This document shows, one piece after another, positions 14,840 to 21,462 of a stretch of 21,462 nt of DNA. Both the position numbers and the translations under genes were made by a program. Origin of the DNA: an uncultured Bacteroidales bacterium. GTDB lineage: Bacteria; Bacteroidota; Bacteroidia; Bacteroidales; Bacteroidaceae. The DNA is taken from the NCBI GenBank assembly GCA_902768605.1, contig CACXLY010000046.1, positions 1-21,462 on the forward strand. Direction: 5' to 3'. Position 1 is the first letter of the stretch. Every line of letters begins with the position of its first letter. The notes beneath the pieces were generated by a model. The model saw only the letters and a program-made list of their open reading frames with translations, was not told where the DNA came from and made no database searches.

Positions 14840-15877
14840 ATGAGTAAGCTATTAAAGCCTGAGGGTTATACTGCTCTGCTGAGTCTAAACCAAACGGAGC
14901 AGGCCATCAAGAAAATCAAGGACTTTTTCCTCAACAGTCTCAGTACAGAACTACGCCTCAGTCGCGTCACCGCGCCGCTTTTCGTGCTTCGCGGGCTTGG
15001 CATCAACGACGACCTCAATGGCGTGGAGCGTCCTGTCTCGTTTCCCATCAAGGACATGGGCGATGCAACGGCCGAAGTGGTGCATTCGCTGGCAAAGTGG
15101 AAACGGCTTACGCTCGCCGAGTATCAGACAAGGCCGGGCTTCGGCATCGTCACCGACATGAATGCCATCCGTGCTGACGAGGAGCTCGACAACATTCACA
15201 GCCTCTATGTTGACCAGTGGGACTGGGAGCGCGTACTCCTTGCCGAGAATCGCAACGAAGCTTACCTCCGCCGTATTGTCAGGAAGATTTACAGCGCCAT
15301 CCTGCGTACCGAGTTCTATGTCTGCGAGAACTATCCGCAGCTGAAGCCTTATCTGCCCGAAGACATACACTTCATCCATAGCGAGGAATTGCTTAAGCTC
15401 TATCCCGACAAGACCGCGAAAGAGCGCGAGGACCTCATCTGCAAGACCTACGGCGCAGTATTTATAATAGGTATAGGCGGCAAGCTCAGCAACGGCGAGG
15501 TGCACGACAACCGTGCTCCCGACTACGACGACTGGAGCACCCCGGGCGAGAGCGGCTTCCTGGGACTGAACGGCGACCTGCTCGTCTGGTATCCGACGCT
15601 CAACCGCAGCATCGAGCTCAGTTCGATGGGTATTCGCGTGGATAAGGAGTCATTGCTGCGCCAGCTCGCCTTGCAGGGCAAGGAGGAGCGCAAGGAACTC
15701 TATTTCCACCAGCGCTTGTTGAGCGACCAGTTGCCCCTCACCATCGGTGGCGGCATCGGTCAGAGCCGTCTCTGCATGGTGCTCTTGCACAAAGCCCACA
15801 TCGGCGAAACGCAAGCCAGCATCTGGCCCGAAGCCATGCGAAAGGAATGCAAAGAAGCAGGAATGCAACTGATATGA
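14840..15877 (+). CDS. asnA: aspartate--ammonia ligase (asparagine synthetase A)
   Basis: The enzyme makes asparagine from aspartate, ammonia and ATP in the cytoplasm. The 345-residue product is close in length to E. coli AsnA (330) and appears complete. Family landmarks are the N-terminal QAIKKIKDFF, the DDLNGVERPVSF segment, FGIVTDMNAIRADEELDN, and FIIGIGGKLSNGEVHDNRAP. Near the C-terminus GGIGQSRLCMVLLHKAHIGE forms the class-II-synthetase-like active-site motif 3. It has its own promoter (14785-14816) and no close operon partner; the next gene starts 140 bases away beyond dispersed repeats. The start at ATG 14840 is the first after the promoter. Confidence 0.95.
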   Translation: MSKLLKPEGYTALLSLNQTEQAIKKIKDFFLNSLSTELRLSRVTAPLFVLRGLGINDDLNGVERPVSFPIKDMGDATAEVVHSLAKWKRLTLAEYQTRPGFGIVTDMNAIRADEELDNIHSLYVDQWDWERVLLAENRNEAYLRRIVRKIYSAILRTEFYVCENYPQLKPYLPEDIHFIHSEELLKLYPDKTAKEREDLICKTYGAVFIIGIGGKLSNGEVHDNRAPDYDDWSTPGESGFLGLNGDLLVWYPTLNRSIELSSMGIRVDKESLLRQLALQGKEERKELYFHQRLLSDQLPLTIGGGIGQSRLCMVLLHKAHIGETQASIWPEAMRKECKEAGMQLI

Positions 15878-15880
15878 TTA

Positions 15881-16027
15881 AGAATTTAGAATTTAGAATT
15901 AAGAGTGAAGAATTTTCTGCCGCCCTTAACTATGAATTATGAACTATGAGGTTTTAGCTCGACGTTAGTCAACTATGAATTATATTTGCTGCCGCGCTTA
16001 ACTATGAATTATGAACTATGAACTATG
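15881..16027 (+). repeat. dispersed intergenic repeats before the TonB receptor
   Basis: AGAATTT words are followed by two copies of a module: CTGCCGCCCTTAACTATGAA (from about 15918) and CTGCCGCGCTTAACTATGAA (from about 15989), each extended by ATTATGAACTATGA. The second copy runs into the receptor gene and supplies its start codon at 16018. A related module lies at 6797-6846. Confidence 0.75.
15981..15988 (+). promoter_or_regulatory. possible -7 element for the TonB receptor
   Basis: TATATTTG fits TAnnTTTG and is placed 29 bases before the start codon. No clear TTTG is found 19-20 bases upstream, so this is tentative. I see no cobalamin riboswitch in the short gap. Confidence 0.35.
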
Positions 16028-18102
16028 AATTTTTAAAGAACAGCCCGGCCGTCATCACGTGGCGTCAGTTTGCCCGCAAGGGGTATAGTGCCTTTGCCAG
16101 TCTTCATCGGCAGATTCGCATCGGAGTGCTGAGCGTCGCTACTTTGGGCGTGGCGGCTGCAGCGCATGCCGAAACCAATGCGACACCTTCTTTCGAGGAG
16201 GATAAGATTATCGACGAGGAGGAGTTGGCAGAGGTGACCGTGAGCGGCACTATGACCCCGCTGACGCAGTTGCAGTCAGCACGAATCGTCAGTGTGCTTA
16301 CCCGTCAGGACATCGAGCAGGCGGCGGCGCAAAGCATCAACGACCTCTTTAAGTTAGTCACCGGAGTGGACGTCCGTCAGCGCGGTGGCTTTGGTATTCA
16401 GACGGACATCAGCATCGATGGCGGTACCTTTGACCAGGTCACGCTCTTGCTCAACGGCATCGACATCGGTAATCCACAAACAGGACACTTATCAGCAGAC
16501 TTCCCCGTCAGCATCAGCGACATAGAGCGCATCGAGGTGTTGGAGGGCGCGGCCAGTCGTGTTTATGGCGGCCAGAGCTTCGGCGGCGCCATCAATATCG
16601 TCACGAAGCATGATGCCGGGCATAACGTCGAGCTTGCTGCCGACGGCGGTTCCTTCGGCACGGCTGAAGGCGAGGCCCGCCTTTCCCTTTCGCATGGCAA
16701 GGTGAGCAATCGCGTCAGCGGTGGTGGCGGAAGAAGCGATGGAGGCACCCTCAATAGCTCTTGGAGAAAGGGACAGCTCTTCTATCAAGGCGACTTCAAA
16801 AATGATGACCTGAAACTCGACTGGCAATTCGGCTTCTCGAAGAAGAGCTACGGAGCCAACACCTTCTATAGCGCAAACTATCCCGACCAGTATGAACGCA
16901 ACCAGCGGCTCATGACGAGCGTTGATGCTGAATATAAAGTGAGGAGAGAAGAAAAAGGAGGGCAGAATAAAGATAACTGTTTGAAGAACGGGACAAACGC
17001 TAATCCTTCACCCCTCGTCCTGCGTTCTTCAATCTTCTGGAACCGTTCCTACGACAACTTCGAACTCGTGCGAGGCACTACCTTCGGCGAAAACTTCCAT
17101 CGCTCTGACGTCTTTGGCATCAAGGTGGGAGGGCATTTCGACTGGCGGCTCGGCAAGACGGCGGCATCGGCCTTGCTGCGCCACGAGAACATCCTCAGCA
17201 CGAACCTCGGCTGCATCTTGCGTCCCGAAGGGAGCTTCTACACTTGGAGCGACAACCGAACTACTGTTTCCTTCAGCCTCGAGCACAATATCCTGCTGAG
17301 GCGTTGGACTATATCAGCAGGCCTTATGGCCAGTATGACGTCCGCCATCGACCATAGATTCCGCTTCTATCCGGGTGTTGACGTCGCCTACCGCCCGTGT
17401 TCCCATTGGAAACTCCTCTTTTCATATAACAAAGGCTTTCGGCTTCCGACCTTCACCGAGCTATATTACAAGAGCCCGACCCACGAAGGCAATCGTGGCT
17501 TGAAGGCTGAGCACAACCATTCGCTTTCGCTTGGCGCTGAGTGCAGATGGAGTGGGGCAGAGGCATCGGCAAAGGTCTTCTACCATCGTGGCACACAAAT
17601 GATTGACTGGGTTATGTATTCGCCCGACGACATCTTCCACACGGCATCCTTCGACCTCGATAATGTCGGCGCGCAGGTTCAGGGCAAGCTGTCCTTCCCC
17701 GAACTTCTTGGGCGCGACACCTGGATACGTTCCCTTAGCGCAGGCTATACCTATATCCATCAGACGAAACATGATGCCGAGGGCGTCGTCAAGAGTAATG
17801 TGGCAATGGAATACTTGCGGCATAAGGTCGTGGCAAGCCTGACACACCGCATTTTCATGCGCCTTTCCATGTCATGGGATTTGCGTTGGCAGGAGCGCGT
17901 CGGCAGTTATGTGAGCGGCGGCAACCTCGTGCCCTATCATCCCTATGCCATGCTCGACGCCAAGATGCAGTGGGAAGCGCCCCGCTACCTGCTTTTCGTC
18001 CAGGCAACGAATATCACAAACCATCGCTACTACGACCTCGGCTCAGTGCCCCAGCCCGGCATTTGGGTGATGGCGGGAGCACGTTTGAGGCTGAGTTTAT
18101 AA
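16018..18102 (+). CDS. TonB-dependent outer-membrane receptor
   Basis: The 694-residue product has a long basic N-region, a hydrophobic core (residues ~35-49) and a signal cleavage near AHA-ET (after 51). A TonB-box-like AEVTVSG follows. The plug domain (~75-195) includes DLFKLVTGVDVRQRGGFG, the segment ISDIERIEVLEGAASRVYGG, and FGGAINIVTK. The rest is a beta-barrel ending FVQATNITNHRYYDLG and GARLRLSL. It lacks the carboxypeptidase-like N-terminal extension of SusC proteins, so it looks more like the smaller siderophore or cobalamin-type receptors; the ligand cannot be read from sequence. The only in-frame ATG lies inside a dispersed repeat. The next gene has its own promoter overlapping the region just after the stop. 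Confidence 0.9.
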   Translation: MNYEFLKNSPAVITWRQFARKGYSAFASLHRQIRIGVLSVATLGVAAAAHAETNATPSFEEDKIIDEEELAEVTVSGTMTPLTQLQSARIVSVLTRQDIEQAAAQSINDLFKLVTGVDVRQRGGFGIQTDISIDGGTFDQVTLLLNGIDIGNPQTGHLSADFPVSISDIERIEVLEGAASRVYGGQSFGGAINIVTKHDAGHNVELAADGGSFGTAEGEARLSLSHGKVSNRVSGGGGRSDGGTLNSSWRKGQLFYQGDFKNDDLKLDWQFGFSKKSYGANTFYSANYPDQYERNQRLMTSVDAEYKVRREEKGGQNKDNCLKNGTNANPSPLVLRSSIFWNRSYDNFELVRGTTFGENFHRSDVFGIKVGGHFDWRLGKTAASALLRHENILSTNLGCILRPEGSFYTWSDNRTTVSFSLEHNILLRRWTISAGLMASMTSAIDHRFRFYPGVDVAYRPCSHWKLLFSYNKGFRLPTFTELYYKSPTHEGNRGLKAEHNHSLSLGAECRWSGAEASAKVFYHRGTQMIDWVMYSPDDIFHTASFDLDNVGAQVQGKLSFPELLGRDTWIRSLSAGYTYIHQTKHDAEGVVKSNVAMEYLRHKVVASLTHRIFMRLSMSWDLRWQERVGSYVSGGNLVPYHPYAMLDAKMQWEAPRYLLFVQATNITNHRYYDLGSVPQPGIWVMAGARLRLSL

Positions 18103-18119
18103 ATTTTGAATTTATAAAT

Positions 18120-18150
18120 TTTGAATATTGAATATAAAATTGTAACTTTG
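18120..18150 (+). promoter_or_regulatory. promoter of the amidase gene
   Basis: TTTG (18120-18123) and TAACTTTG (18143-18150) are exactly 19 bases apart. The ATG at 18178 follows 27 bases after the -7 element, which rules out the longer frame beginning at TTG 18121 because that would start inside the promoter. Confidence 0.8.
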
Positions 18151-18177
18151 CACGCGGAAAAATGTATTTATTCATAT

Positions 18178-18921
18178 ATGATACGACGATTACTGACCTC
18201 TCTTCTGCTCTCTCTTGCCTGCCTCGTGGCCATGCCCTATACGCTTGTCATCGATGCAGGGCACGGCGGTAAAGACCCCGGTGCGATGGGCAATGGCGCG
18301 AAGGAGAAGAACATCAATCTGGCTGTCGCTCTGGCTTTTGGAAAGCTTGTGGAGCAGAATTGCAAGGATGTCAAGGTGGTTTATACGCGCAAGACGGACG
18401 TCTTTGTGGAGTTGAACCAGCGTGCCAACATCGCCAACAAGGCAAAGGCCGACCTCTTCATCAGCATCCACACAAATGCCACGGCGGCTAAGGTCGGCCC
18501 TCGCGGCACAGAGACATACACGCTCGGTATGCACCGTGCTGCCGACAACCTTGCAGTCGCCAAGCGAGAGAACTCCGTCATCACCCTCGAGAACGACTAC
18601 GAGGAGAAGTACGAAGGCTTTGACCCGAACTCAAGCGAGAGCTACATCATCTTCGAGCTCATGCAGGACAAGAACATGGAGAGCAGCGTGAAGCTTGCAG
18701 GCCTCATCCAGAAGCAGTTCAAGAGTACGGCCGGCCGCGTCGACAAGGGCGTGCACCAGGCCGGTTTCCTCGTGCTTCGCGCCACCAGTATGCCGAGCGT
18801 CCTTATTGAGCTGGGCTACATCAACAATGCGAACGAGGCGTCCTACCTCACCTCGACTGCCGGCGTGAACGCCCTTGCAAAGAGTATTTATAACGCTTTC
18901 GTGGCATATAAGAAGAAGTAG
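18178..18921 (+). CDS. N-acetylmuramoyl-L-alanine amidase (Amidase_3 family)
   Basis: The enzyme cuts the bond between N-acetylmuramic acid and the stem peptide of peptidoglycan and is exported: residues 1-20 (RRLLTSLLLSLACLVAM) are a signal peptide. The zinc ligands appear as His29 in DAGHGGKDPG, Glu43 in AKEKNINL and His98 in ISIHTNA. The catalytic glutamate is about Glu211 in SVLIELGYINN. At 247 residues it is a single catalytic domain without a cell-wall-binding module. It is followed 86 bases later by an MCE gene; amidase plus MCE is a pairing I know from Bacteroidetes and suggests cell-envelope maintenance. The start was set by the promoter at 18120-18150. Confidence 0.92.
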   Translation: MIRRLLTSLLLSLACLVAMPYTLVIDAGHGGKDPGAMGNGAKEKNINLAVALAFGKLVEQNCKDVKVVYTRKTDVFVELNQRANIANKAKADLFISIHTNATAAKVGPRGTETYTLGMHRAADNLAVAKRENSVITLENDYEEKYEGFDPNSSESYIIFELMQDKNMESSVKLAGLIQKQFKSTAGRVDKGVHQAGFLVLRATSMPSVLIELGYINNANEASYLTSTAGVNALAKSIYNAFVAYKKK

Positions 18922-19007
18922 GAAGAGGTGAGTCCCCTCCTCTCTCCGAGGTGATGAAAGGCAAGCGGGAAATAGTAAATGATTAAATGATTAAACAGTA
19001 AACGCGC

Positions 19008-19892
19008 GTGAAAACAGAAGTAAAGATAGGAATCACAGGTGTCATTGCCATCGTAGCGCTCTTCCTTGGCATAAAGTTCCTGAAGGGCGTTAACCTTTTC
19101 AGTACCAGCGAGACGTATTACATCGTTTTCAGTAACACTAAAGGACTGACGAAGAGTAGTGCTGTCTATGCCGACGGCTACAAAGTGGGTATCGTGAGCG
19201 GCATCAACTACGACTTCCGGCATCCGGGAAAGGTCGTCGTGGAGATAAGTACCGACAAGGGACTTCGCATCCCCAAAGGCAGTTCGGCACAGCTTGATGA
19301 GGCTGTCCTGGGCGGTTGCACCCTCAACATGTTGCTCGCAACCAATCTTCGCGAAGCCTATCAGCCGGGCGACACCATCGTGGGAAGCGACGTCAGCGGA
19401 CTGATGGCAAAGGTCGGCGGTATGGTGCCGCAGCTGGAAGAGGTCGTGGCGAAGGTCGATACCCTTGTCGCTACGCTCAACACCTTGCTCTCTAACCCCA
19501 ATCTGCCCCTCATCATGCAGAACGCAGAGCTCATCACGGAGAACCTCAACAAAAGCACTCAGCAGCTCAACACCTTGCTGCGCAACGACATACCGCAGAT
19601 GACGAGCACTTTCACGAAAGCAGGCGAGAACGTTACCACCTTGACAGACAAGATGAATCAGCTCGACCTGCAGGCCACGCTCGAGAATGTCAACCAGACC
19701 ATCAGCAGCGTTCACGACATGATGGAGCAGATGCAAAGTCCCAAGGGGACACTCGGCAAGCTGATGAACGACCCGTCGATTTACGACAACCTCAACCACA
19801 CGGTTCAGAGTGCCGACAGTCTCGTAAGCGACCTCAAGGCACATCCCAAGCGCTACGTCCACTTCTCAGTGTTCGGAAAGAAAGACAAGTAA
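19008..19892 (+). CDS. MCE/MlaD family lipid-transport protein
   Basis: The 294-residue protein has one N-terminal membrane helix (IGITGVIAIVALFLGIKFL, residues ~7-25) and then an MCE domain (about 37-115: YYIVFSNTKGLTKSSAVYAD, then GYKVGIVSGI). A long, mostly helical C-terminal part follows (about 130-270, VVAKVDTLVATLNTLL and similar). MlaD-type proteins form rings that carry phospholipids between the inner and outer membranes. The start must be GTG at 19008: an in-frame TAA lies at 18999-19001 and no ATG intervenes. Partner genes for the permease and ATPase (MlaE, MlaF) are not in this window. The gap before it holds short AAATGATT repeats. Confidence 0.9.
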   Translation: MKTEVKIGITGVIAIVALFLGIKFLKGVNLFSTSETYYIVFSNTKGLTKSSAVYADGYKVGIVSGINYDFRHPGKVVVEISTDKGLRIPKGSSAQLDEAVLGGCTLNMLLATNLREAYQPGDTIVGSDVSGLMAKVGGMVPQLEEVVAKVDTLVATLNTLLSNPNLPLIMQNAELITENLNKSTQQLNTLLRNDIPQMTSTFTKAGENVTTLTDKMNQLDLQATLENVNQTISSVHDMMEQMQSPKGTLGKLMNDPSIYDNLNHTVQSADSLVSDLKAHPKRYVHFSVFGKKDK

Positions 19893-19895
19893 TAT

Positions 19896-20062
19896 AAGTT
19901 TCGGATGTCATGATTCTTTTGAAGTTAAAGGAGTTAAAGAAGTTAGCTCGCTATGCTCGCCTTGGGAAGTTAAAGGACAATAGCTTTTGCAGTCATATAG
20001 CCAACTGAAAGCTCTCCGCATCCAAATGTAAACTTCATTAACTTCTTTAACTCCCGAAACTT
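19896..20062. repeat. composite inverted repeat between MCE and kinase genes
   Basis: GGAGTTAAAGAAGTTA (19930-19945) is perfectly inverted at 20039-20054. An outer pair, AAGTTTCGG (19896-19904) and CCGAAACTT (20054-20062), extends it, with about 25 extra bases on the left side. GAAGTTAAAGGA words recur at 19921 and 19966. No promoter consensus is obvious here. Confidence 0.7.
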
Positions 20063-20114
20063 GAACAAGTGAATGTACAATTTCTCTGAGACAATCAATA
20101 AGACAGACAGCAGG

Positions 20115-21002
20115 ATGGAGAACGCGTCAAACAATCAGGTTATCGTCGGCATCGGTGAGGCCCTGTGGGACTGCTTGCCGGAAGGCCGCAAGTTGGGCGG
20201 CGCACCAGCCAACTTCGCCTATCATGTCGGTCAGTTTGGCTGGCAAAGTGCGGTTGTCTCCGCCGTGGGATGCGATGCCCTTGGCGATGAAATCCTGCAG
20301 GTCTTCGATAAGGTAAGACTTCCTTATCACATCGCCCGCATGGACAGGCCCACAGGCACCGTGCAAGTTACGCTTTCAGCCGACGGCATTCCTTCCTACG
20401 AGATATGCGAGGACGTAGCTTGGGACAACATTCCTTGGACAGAGGAACTCTCCGCTCTTGCCGCTCGCACCAGGGCTGTCTGCTTTGGCTCGCTGGCTCA
20501 GCGCTCGCAGGTCAGCCGCGAGACCATCATGCGATTCATCGCATCGATGAGCGAGGACACGGAACGCGTCTATGACATTAACCTTCGTCAGCACTTTTAC
20601 AGCCTCGAAGTCATAGAGGAGAGCCTTCGCTGCGCCACAATGCTCAAGCTCAACGATGAAGAGATAGTCGTTGTGGCAAAGCTTTTGGGACTTCCGGACG
20701 GCAGCTATGAAGCGCAGAGCCGACAGATTTTGGAGCGCTATCCGAGGTTGCGGATGGTCATCCTCACCTGCGGAGCCGTCGGCAGCTATGTCTTCACCAG
20801 AGACGAGACCTCCTATGAAGAGACGCCAAGCGTTGCGGTGGCCGATACCGTGGGCGCAGGCGACAGCTTCACCGCAACCTTTGTGGCACAGATACTTGCA
20901 GGCAAGACCATCCGCGAGGCACACAGCAAAGCCGTCCGCGTCAGCGCCTTTGTTTGCACTCAGCACGGCGCAATGCCCAAACTTCCTCAAGCTCTCTTGT
21001 AG
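20115..21002 (+). CDS. PfkB family sugar kinase, fructokinase-like
   Basis: The enzyme transfers phosphate from ATP to a sugar in the cytoplasm. The 295-residue form from ATG 20115 begins just before the first conserved strand (VIVGIGEALWDCLP). The PfkB N-terminal signature is seen as KLGGAPANFAYHVGQFG, with YDINLR in the middle. The C-terminal signature is DTVGAGDSFTATF with the catalytic base Asp250. These features and the length fit fructokinase-type members; the exact sugar is uncertain. An upstream in-frame ATG at 20073 would add 14 residues with no conservation expected. There is no adjacent transporter or hydrolase gene to hint at the pathway. Confidence 0.88.
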   Translation: MENASNNQVIVGIGEALWDCLPEGRKLGGAPANFAYHVGQFGWQSAVVSAVGCDALGDEILQVFDKVRLPYHIARMDRPTGTVQVTLSADGIPSYEICEDVAWDNIPWTEELSALAARTRAVCFGSLAQRSQVSRETIMRFIASMSEDTERVYDINLRQHFYSLEVIEESLRCATMLKLNDEEIVVVAKLLGLPDGSYEAQSRQILERYPRLRMVILTCGAVGSYVFTRDETSYEETPSVAVADTVGAGDSFTATFVAQILAGKTIREAHSKAVRVSAFVCTQHGAMPKLPQALL

Positions 21003-21093
21003 GTGCTTTGCGTTACAGTTTTGTGTTCGCTTAAGCAGAAGTAGATGGCGCGAGCCTTGACTTGACGCACCGGATTGCAGGCTATCAGGATTT

Positions 21094-21314
21094 CCCACAC
21101 GAAGGAACCGTTTTTCCTTGCTGTGGGAATCGCCTTTCCTTGCTGTGGGAATCGCTTTTCCTTGCTGTGGGAATTGCTTTTCCTTGCTGTGGGAATCGCT
21201 TCTCCTTGCTGTGGGAATTTGCTTTTCCTTGCTGTGGGAATTGCTTTTCCTTGCTGTGGGAATCGCTTTTCCTTGCTGTGGGAATCGCTTTCCCTTGCTG
21301 TGGGAATTGCCTTT
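21094..21314 (+). repeat. 22-bp tandem repeat array B
   Basis: One unit with CCCACACGAAGG (21094-21115) is followed by nine units beginning CCTTGCTGTGGGAAT at 21116, 21138, 21160, 21182, 21204, 21227, 21249, 21271 and 21293. All steps are 22 bp except one of 23. There are no spacers. Period and CCTTGCTGT core are shared with array A. The period is not a multiple of three, so the open frames through it are not likely to be coding. Confidence 0.9.
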
Positions 21315-21376
21315 CCCATGTGTAGGGGGGGCCATTGTCTCACGAAACATTCTATTTTATTGCTGTCCGGGGAAAA

Positions 21377-21458
21377 GCACCGAAGGTGCGAAAGACTACA
21401 GACGGGGGTGTGAACCCCCGGGACAGGATAGCCTGACAATAGTAAGCCCTGAAAGGGC
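21377..21458 (+). repeat. REP-like hairpins after array B
   Basis: GCACC-GAA-GGTGC (21377-21389), then GAAAGACTACAGACGGGGGT with the palindrome CGGGGGT/ACCCCCG (21403-21420), then GCCCT-GAA-AGGGC (21446-21458). The order hairpin, ACTACAG, G-run palindrome matches 14273-14316. The remainder of 21003-21462 has no gene that I accept. Confidence 0.8.
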
Positions 21459-21462
21459 GACA

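Noticed and set aside
15878..16017. Cobalamin riboswitch before the TonB receptor
   Set aside because: The gap is only 140 bases, is filled with simple repeats, and shows no B12-box-like motif.
18121..18177. Extended amidase start at TTG 18121
   Set aside because: It would start inside the promoter at 18120-18150; ATG 18178 gives a normal signal peptide.
18888..19862. 324-codon frame on the - strand
   Set aside because: Antisense shadow of the MCE gene, which has its membrane helix and MCE domain on the + strand.
20073..20114. Kinase start at ATG 20073
   Set aside because: It adds 14 residues before the usual family start and lies just after an inverted repeat; ATG 20115 fits the family better, though the longer form is not excluded.
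21094..21314. CRISPR array
   Set aside because: Units are adjacent with no unique spacers and there are no cas genes.
20376..21439. Open frames through 22-bp array B on both strands, with repeated peptides
   Set aside because: The unit has no stop in most frames and its period is not a multiple of three, so open frames are expected by chance. There is no start signal or stable frame; I treat it as non-coding repeat.

Overview
The window looks like chromosomal DNA of a Bacteroidales bacterium, most likely Prevotella or a close relative. The evidence is promoters of the Bacteroidetes type (TTTG, about 19-20 bases, TAnnTTTG), a secreted protein with a C-terminal tail resembling a type IX secretion signal, a DUF4301 protein, a Bacteroidetes-style TonB-dependent receptor, an AsnA-type asparagine synthetase and an amidase-MCE gene pair. 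All genes I accept are on the + strand. I saw no rRNA, tRNA, CRISPR array, integrase or transposase gene.

Left part (about 1-9005): an accessory island with two transcription-unit-like blocks. A 20-base word (TGAACAAACACTTTGAACAT) occurs on both sides of it. Two copies form a perfect 25-bp inverted repeat at 23-47 and 146-170; one copy lies at 8979-8998. Just inside the left copies is a promoter (180-211); just inside the right copy is a terminator (8946-8979). Block 1 holds a small lipoprotein ORF behind a C9 tract, a TPR protein with an HEMMH zincin motif, a PD-(D/E)xK nuclease fused to a DUF2075 helicase, and a UmuD-like S24 self-cleaving protein without a DNA-binding domain. It ends in a helically phased AAACTCTC repeat array and a terminator. 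Block 2 (5431-8979) looks like a small replication module: an OB-fold protein, an unknown protein, a BT4734/VirE_N primase-polymerase-like protein, a small helical protein and a DUF3987 helicase-like ATPase, several with overlapping start and stop codons. The two AT-rich genes at 690-4445 differ clearly in base composition from the rest and are probably a cargo pair, perhaps for defence against phage.

Right part (about 9230-21002): host-type genes. These are a large multidomain secreted protein (9298-12516), a DUF4301 protein one base behind it, asnA with a textbook promoter, a TonB-dependent outer-membrane receptor, an N-acetylmuramoyl-L-alanine amidase, an MCE/MlaD protein starting at GTG, and a PfkB sugar kinase.

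The gaps between host genes are unusually structured. Two arrays of 22-bp tandem repeats (14088-14208 and 21094-21314) share one consensus. The first is interrupted by a 321-bp element (14209-14529) with 23/24-bp terminal inverted repeats and an apparent 8-bp target duplication (TCACGAAG); removing the element and one duplicate restores a 22-bp unit exactly. Hairpins with a fixed GAA loop and changing 5-bp stems recur next to both arrays. A long stem-loop lies at 14591-14690, ahead of the asnA promoter.
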